Shown here: piece after piece, positions 58,940 through 64,000 of the stretch
How positions within the stretch are numbered: the stretch's first letter is position 1
How the letters are laid out: every line of letters begins with the position of its first letter
From: Cyprinodon diabolis
Lineage: Eukaryota; Chordata; Actinopteri; Cyprinodontiformes; Cyprinodontidae
NCBI GenBank assembly: GCA_030533445.1
Contig: JARPUW010000572.1
Coordinates: forward strand, 47,407-111,406
Length of the DNA stretch: 64,000 nt
Direction of reading: 5' to 3'
Position numbers and translations under genes: made by a program
Notes under the pieces: generated by a model
What the model saw: only the letters and a program-made list of their open reading frames with translations
What the model was told of the DNA's origin: nothing
Databases searched by the model: none

Positions 58940-61063
58940 AATGAGCAATATGCCAGAATGTATGAGTGTGTATAAGGAAGAGGCTTTTATTCTGTAGAGT
59001 CCTTGTAGTCTTATTTTGAAAGTCTATCATGAATGTGCATCAAAAGATGGGTCACGCCCAGCAGTGATATAGAATCCATTTCCAAATGTTAAATCACTGG
59101 TTTTCCATGTTATTAGGTGAATAGTTGCTGTATTACAGAGTAAATGGGAGACTTTTATTGTGAAATTTGCTCTGGGGTGTGTTTTGAAAAGGTCACTAGA
59201 GTCTAATAAAAACAACCTGGAAGAGTTTGGGTCATAATGTTGAGCCATTTGCATCAATTAATGCATTACTATAATCTAGAGGCTTTTATTTTGTAGGGTC
59301 CCTGGAGTCTTATTTTGAAAGTCCAACAGAGTTGTGTTTATAGAAAATGTTCAGACCCGTCAATGATAGTTGATTACTTTCCAATCGTTAAATCACTCTT
59401 TTTCCATGTTATTAGGGCAGTAGATGAAGCGGAAATGGGAGGCTTTTATTTTGAAATTTGCTATAGGGTGTGTTTTAAACAGTCTCCTAGAGTCTATTCT
59501 CTAAAACGGGGTTGAGTTTGGGTCATAATGTTGAGCCATATAGAGCAATAAATATATGTAAAAAATATAGAGGCTTTTATTTTGTAGGGTCCCTGGAGTC
59601 TTATTTTGAAAGTCTATCAGTGCTGAGTGGCAAGGGAAGTGTCATGTACAGCAGTCATATAGTATCCATTTCCCAATGTTAAATCAGTCCTTTCACCCTC
59701 CATTAGATTAATATGTGCTGTTTAAAACAGCAGAGGTAAAATCTGTTTGAAGCTTGGTAACCTTGACAACGCTTAACGAGCCTCTCACTGACACAGACAA
59801 CAGCTGCACTCACTATTGGTTTCTTCTTCCCAGGCTTTTTTGTATGGGAAGAACGGCACCGAACAAACGACTACTGATCAAAAACCGTATGAGTTATTCA
59901 AAAAACATTTTCACCATGAGCATCAGCAATCCTTCGACTCCAACTATACCAACTTTGGTGTATGTGTGTCATTCAGAAAAATATTTATGACGAGTTGAAA
60001 ACACATAGTCTGATTCGTTTTTCTCCCATCTTCAGCTCAAAAAGAATGGAGAAAGGCTGAAACTCTCATCCACTTTAGGTTGGTCTGGAGGGTTTTTAAG
60101 GCAAAGTATTAATCCTACCGTAATTCCGAAGACATTGTGTGAGTCCAGAGGTTTCAGTCTACAAACTGACCAAAAATGGTGACTGTAGCTCCAAATATGT
60201 GGCCGTGAGGGCGAGAATAAGATGTTTGATCTTAAAAAATGGCCGCCTCACACTAAGATTTCAGCAGCTGCACTCTAGCAGGCTGCTGCAGAAGCTAACT
60301 GTCAGCTAGCTTCCAGGTGCTTACCCTCCGAACAAACGACTGCTGAGCAAAAACCGTAAAAGATATCTGAAAAATTCTTTCAGTGAAAGCAACATCTATC
60401 CTTTGTCTCAGACTGGGGTAACCTTCATGTCTGTAGGTCTTTCACAACCCAAAACGAAGCACAAACAAAATGGTTGGCCCACCTGCTCCTCCCTTTGTTT
60501 GAACTGCAGGACCTCACTCTCACTCACCTTTTAGCTGCTAAAGCACCCCTCCGAACAAACGACTGCTGAGTAAAAACCGTAAAAGGTATCTGAAAAATTC
60601 TTTTTATCTAAGCGACAGCTATATCTTGTCTTCAATTGGAGTAACTTTCATGGCTGTAGGTCATCTACAAACTGAATGGGAAGAGAAAGAAAAAGAAAAA
60701 ACGTTTCATCACACCTAAGCTTCTAATTGAGCTAGCTGCAGCAGGTCACTGTCACTCAGCTTTCAGGTGCTTAAAATGTCCTCCGAACAAACGACTGCTG
60801 AGCAAAAACCGTATGAGTTATTCAAAAAATTTTTTCACCGTGAGCGTCAGTCATCCTTCGACTCCAACTATGCCAACTTTGGTGTATGTGTGTCATTCAG
60901 AAAAATATTTATGACGAGTTTAAAACACATAGTCGGATTCGTTTTTCTCCCCTCTTCTGCTCCAAAACCAATGAAAAACGGCTCTGATTTTCATCGACTT
61001 TAGGTCGGTCTGGAGGGTTTTTAAGGAAAAGTATTAATCCTACCGTAATTCCGAAGATATTGT

Positions 61064-64000
61064 GTGGGTCCAGAGATTTCAGTCTACAAACTGACCAAAA
61101 ATGGTGACTCTAGCTATAAATATGTGGCCGTGAGGGCGAGTTTAAAATGTTTTTTTGTGTTTAAAAAACGCCTGCCTCACACTCTAGCTTTTCAGTTGCT
61201 CCACTCTAGCAGGCTGGATTTTGCTAAAACTTTGTGGCGCTTGAGGTCTGATTATACAAAAACCGTAGCAGTTATCAACATACCGTCTTCAGTTTTAAAT
61301 AGACGAAGGATTTATCTACAAACTGAGCTTCAAACTGTTTTTCTAGGTGAATGTATGCCGACACAGTGAAGTGCTGTTTTTTATGCTTTTTTTTTCCTCT
61401 CCCCATTCATTTCCTATGGGATTTTTTTGCGACGTTTTCGCTAATAATTCGCAAACCTTCGGACTAATGAGAAAGTTTTATACAAGCACACATCACCCCA
61501 TTGGTCCCGACGCGTGTGCCAACTTTGGGCCCGATCCGCCAAACCGTGCGGGACTAGTTACGCGCCGAAGTTTTGGGTATACGGGAGAATTATAATAATA
61601 ACTAGAAAATTTCTAAAGAAATTTTGAGGGGGGCCACCTACTGCCCGTCTGGGGAACCGGGCCAATACGGCCCTGGCAAGTGACGTCGGGGCTCCCCAGA
61701 CCAACTGCTTACGCCTTTGAGGGCTGCTGAGGGAAGGAAAGAGGGCAAGTTCATGGGCAAAGAGAGCTGTGTGCCACTTGTGCTGAAATCTGGGAAATAG
61801 ACGTGCACAGCGTATGATGCACAAGGGTAATATGGGTTGTCCATATTGAAACACAGTGGGTAAAGCCCAGTTGGCGGGCTTCGCCCGCCTGCTAGGAGCC
61901 ATCTCAGTGAAGAAAAAAATCACCAATGGCGGGCTCTGCCCGCCTTCTAAGAGCCATTGCAGTGATGAAATCACCAATGGCGGGCTCCGCCCGCCTGCTA
62001 AGAGCCATTGCAGTGATGTAATCACCTTTGGCGGGCTCCGCCCGCCTGTTACCATTGGCGGGCTCCGCCCGCCTTCTAAGAGCCATTGCAGTGATGAAAT
62101 CACCAATGGCAATGAGCAATATGCCAGAATGTATGAGTGTGTATAAGGAAGAGGCTTTTATTCTGTAGAGTCCTTGTAGTCTTATTTTGAAAGTCTATCA
62201 TGAATGTGCATCAAAAGATGGGTCACGCCCAGCAGTGATATAGAATCCATTTCCAAATGTTAAATCACTGGTTTTCCATGTTATTAGGTGAATAGTTGCT
62301 GTATTACAGAGTAAATGGGAGACTTTTATTGTGAAATTTGCTCTGGGGTGTGTTTTGAAAAGGTCACTAGAGTCTAATAAAAACAACCTGGAAGAGTTTG
62401 GGTCATAATGTTGAGCCATTTGCATCAATTAATGCATTAGTATAATCTAGAGGCTTTTATTTTGTAGGGTCGCTGGAGTCTTATTTTGAAAGTCCAACAG
62501 AGTTGTGTTTATGGAAAATGTTCAGACCCGTCAATGATAGTTGATTACTTTCCAATTGTTAAATCACTCTTTTTCCATGTTATTAGGGCAGTAGATGAAG
62601 CGGAAATGGGAGGCTTTTATTTTGAAATTTGCTATAGGGTGTGTTTTAAACAGTCTCCTAGAGTCTATTCTCTAAAACGGGGTTGAGTTTGGGTCATAAT
62701 GTTGAGCCATATAGGGCAATAAATATATGTAAAAAATATAGAGGCTTTTATTTTGTAGGGTCCCTGGAGTCTTATTTTGAAAGTCTATCAGTGCTGAGTG
62801 GCAAGGGAAGTGTCATGGACAGCAGTCATATAGTATCCATTTCCCAATGTTAAATCAGTCCTTTCACCCTCCATTAGATTAATATGTGCTGTTTAAAACA
62901 GCAGAGGTAAAATCTGTTTGAAGCTTGGTAACCTTGACAACGCTTAACAAGCCTCTCACTGACACAGACAACAGCTGCACTCACTATTGGTTTCTTCTTC
63001 CCAGGCTTTTTTGTATGGGAAGAACGGCACCGAACAAACGACTACTGATCAAAAACCGTATGAGTTATTCAAAAAACATTTTCACCATGAGCATCAGCAA
63101 TCCTTCGACTCCAACTATACCAACTTTGGTGTATGTGTGTCATTCAGAAAAATATTTATGACGAGTTGAAAACACATAGTCTGATTCGTTTCTCTCCCAT
63201 CTTCAGCTCAAAAAGAATAGAGAAAGGCTGAAACTCTCATCGACTTTAGGTTGGTCTGGAGGGTTTTTAAGGAAAAGTATTAATCCTACCGTAATTCTGA
63301 AGACATTGTGTGAGTCCAGAGGTTTCAGTCTACAAACTGACCAAAAATGGTGACTGTAGCTCCAAATATGTGGCCGTGAGGGCGAGAATAAGATGTTTGA
63401 TCTGAAAAAAATGGCCGCCTCACACTAAGATTTCAGCAGCTGCACTCTAGCAGGCTGCTGCAGAAGCTAACTGTCAGCTAGCTTCCAGGTGCTTACCCTC
63501 CGAACAAACGACTGCTGAGCAAAAACCGTAAAAGATATCTGAAAAATTCTTTCAGTGAAAGCAACATCTATCCTTTGTCTCAGACTGGGGTAACCTTCAT
63601 GTCTGTAGGTCTTTCACAACCCAAAACGAAGCACAAACAAAATGGTTGGCCCACCTGCTCCTCCCTTTCTTTTAACTGCAGGACCTCACTCTCACTCACC
63701 TTTTAGCTGCTAAAGCACCCCTCCGAACAAACGACTGCTGAGTAAAAACCGTAAAAGGTATCTGAAAAATTCTTTTTATCTAAGCGACAGCTATATCTTG
63801 TCTTCGATTGGAGTAACTTTCATGGCTGTAGGTCATCTACAAACTGAATGGGAAGAGAAAGAAAAAGAAAAAACGTTTCATCACACCTAAGCTTCTAATT
63901 GAGCTAGCTGCAGCAGGTCACTGTCACTCAGCTTTCAGGTGCTTAAAATGTCCTCCGAACAAACGACTGCTGAGCAAAAACCGTATGAGTTATTCAAAAA
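61064..64000. repeat. Unit 20, cut by the window edge, class I, no foldback
   Basis: (TAA)3. Block C is 61873-62110 and block B is 62151-62926. Private changes are tatggaaaatg and ttccaattg in B2 and cttaacaagcc in the A1 leader. The window ends inside A4, about 230 bp before the next expected landmark. Confidence 0.98.
61873..62110. repeat. C minisatellite, unit 20, class I
   Basis: 238 bp, five copies, consensus class I form. Confidence 0.95.

Larger units (their letters stand above)
57884..61063. repeat. Unit 19 (3180 bp), class I, partial foldback
   Basis: (TAA)3 plus the tacgcgga remnant, as in unit 2. A CAA-to-TAA change at 58151-58153 closes the landmark frame. Block C is 58702-58939 and block B is 58980-59755. 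From A1 onward (about 60020) it matches the tail of unit 8 at an offset of 34,887 bp (tcatccactttagg, aaggcaaag, cttaaaaaatgg). Confidence 0.98.
1..64000. repeat. Macrosatellite array, ~3.18 kb unit, 20 full landmarks plus partial edge unit
   Basis: The window consists entirely of head-to-tail copies of one complex unit, all in the same orientation. Nineteen landmark-to-landmark intervals range from 3139 to 3268 bp with a mean of 3179 bp. By eye, units differ at roughly one to a few percent of positions plus a few block indels, so the array was recently amplified or is actively homogenised. No unique flanking DNA is present, so total array length cannot be judged. No function is visible. It could be heterochromatic macrosatellite DNA or an array of non-coding transcription units. 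That it is a tandem array is certain; the teleost assignment is an inference from general character. Confidence 0.99.

Noticed and set aside
1..64000. rDNA, tRNA, snRNA, histone or miR-430-type tandem gene cluster
   Set aside because: I found no convincing A-box/B-box pair, rRNA core, snRNA-like sequence, histone peptides or miR-430 seed-bearing hairpin in the unit. An undetected structured RNA cannot be excluded without covariance-model searches.
1..64000. Endogenous virus or autonomous transposon amplified in tandem
   Set aside because: No reverse transcriptase, integrase, transposase, capsid or helicase peptides are readable in any frame, and there are no long terminal repeats. The foldback is too small to be autonomous.

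Overview
The whole 64 kb window is one uninterrupted tandem array of a repeat unit of about 3.18 kb. There are 20 successive copies of a fixed landmark, at 661, 3830, 7018, 10189, 13334, 16502, 19742, 22909, 26177, 29344, 32552, 35696, 38937, 42106, 45313, 48454, 51593, 54734, 57884 and 61064. Spacings run from 3139 to 3268 bp. A partial unit lies at each edge, so the array extends beyond the window on both sides. I found no convincing protein-coding gene, tRNA, rRNA, CRISPR array or transposase. The open frames seen are short, mostly start at GTG or TTG, recur only because the DNA recurs, and are in places interrupted by stops.

The DNA looks eukaryotic: no bacterial gene density, AT-rich non-coding blocks, a (TAA)n microsatellite, a CpG-rich segment embedded in AT-rich sequence, and nested satellite structure. 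The hairpin-bearing, TAA-rich, CpG-rich segment reminds me of interspersed repeats in teleost fish genomes. That is recall, not a search result, so a teleost origin is only a moderate guess. The best name is a macrosatellite, or complex higher-order satellite array.

Each unit is itself a mosaic of older repeats. Starting at the landmark, the order is: (i) the end of A4 and a degenerate A5; (ii) segment L, about 230 bp and CpG-bearing; (iii) a (TAA)2-5 tract followed by an optional foldback hairpin element; (iv) a GC-rich spacer of about 230 bp; (v) block C, a 51-bp minisatellite made almost wholly of two hairpins; (vi) block B, three diverged copies of a module of about 295 bp (B1, B2, truncated B3); (vii) block A, a series of related modules A1 (long, 470 bp), A2 (short, 223 bp), A3 (short, 232 bp) and A4 (long, about 454 bp).

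Unit length varies almost entirely through three switches: foldback present, partial or absent; C-block class (211, 238 or 266 bp); and TAA copy number. The full foldback sits in units 6, 8, 10, 12 and 14, exactly every second unit, which hints at a dimeric higher-order repeat. Private variants are shared between non-adjacent units at constant offsets (6,435; 9,421; 34,887 and 35,088 bp). This points to multi-unit duplication plus gene conversion. Nothing here is a gene system in the usual sense. The interest lies in array architecture, DNA and RNA secondary structure, and homogenisation history.
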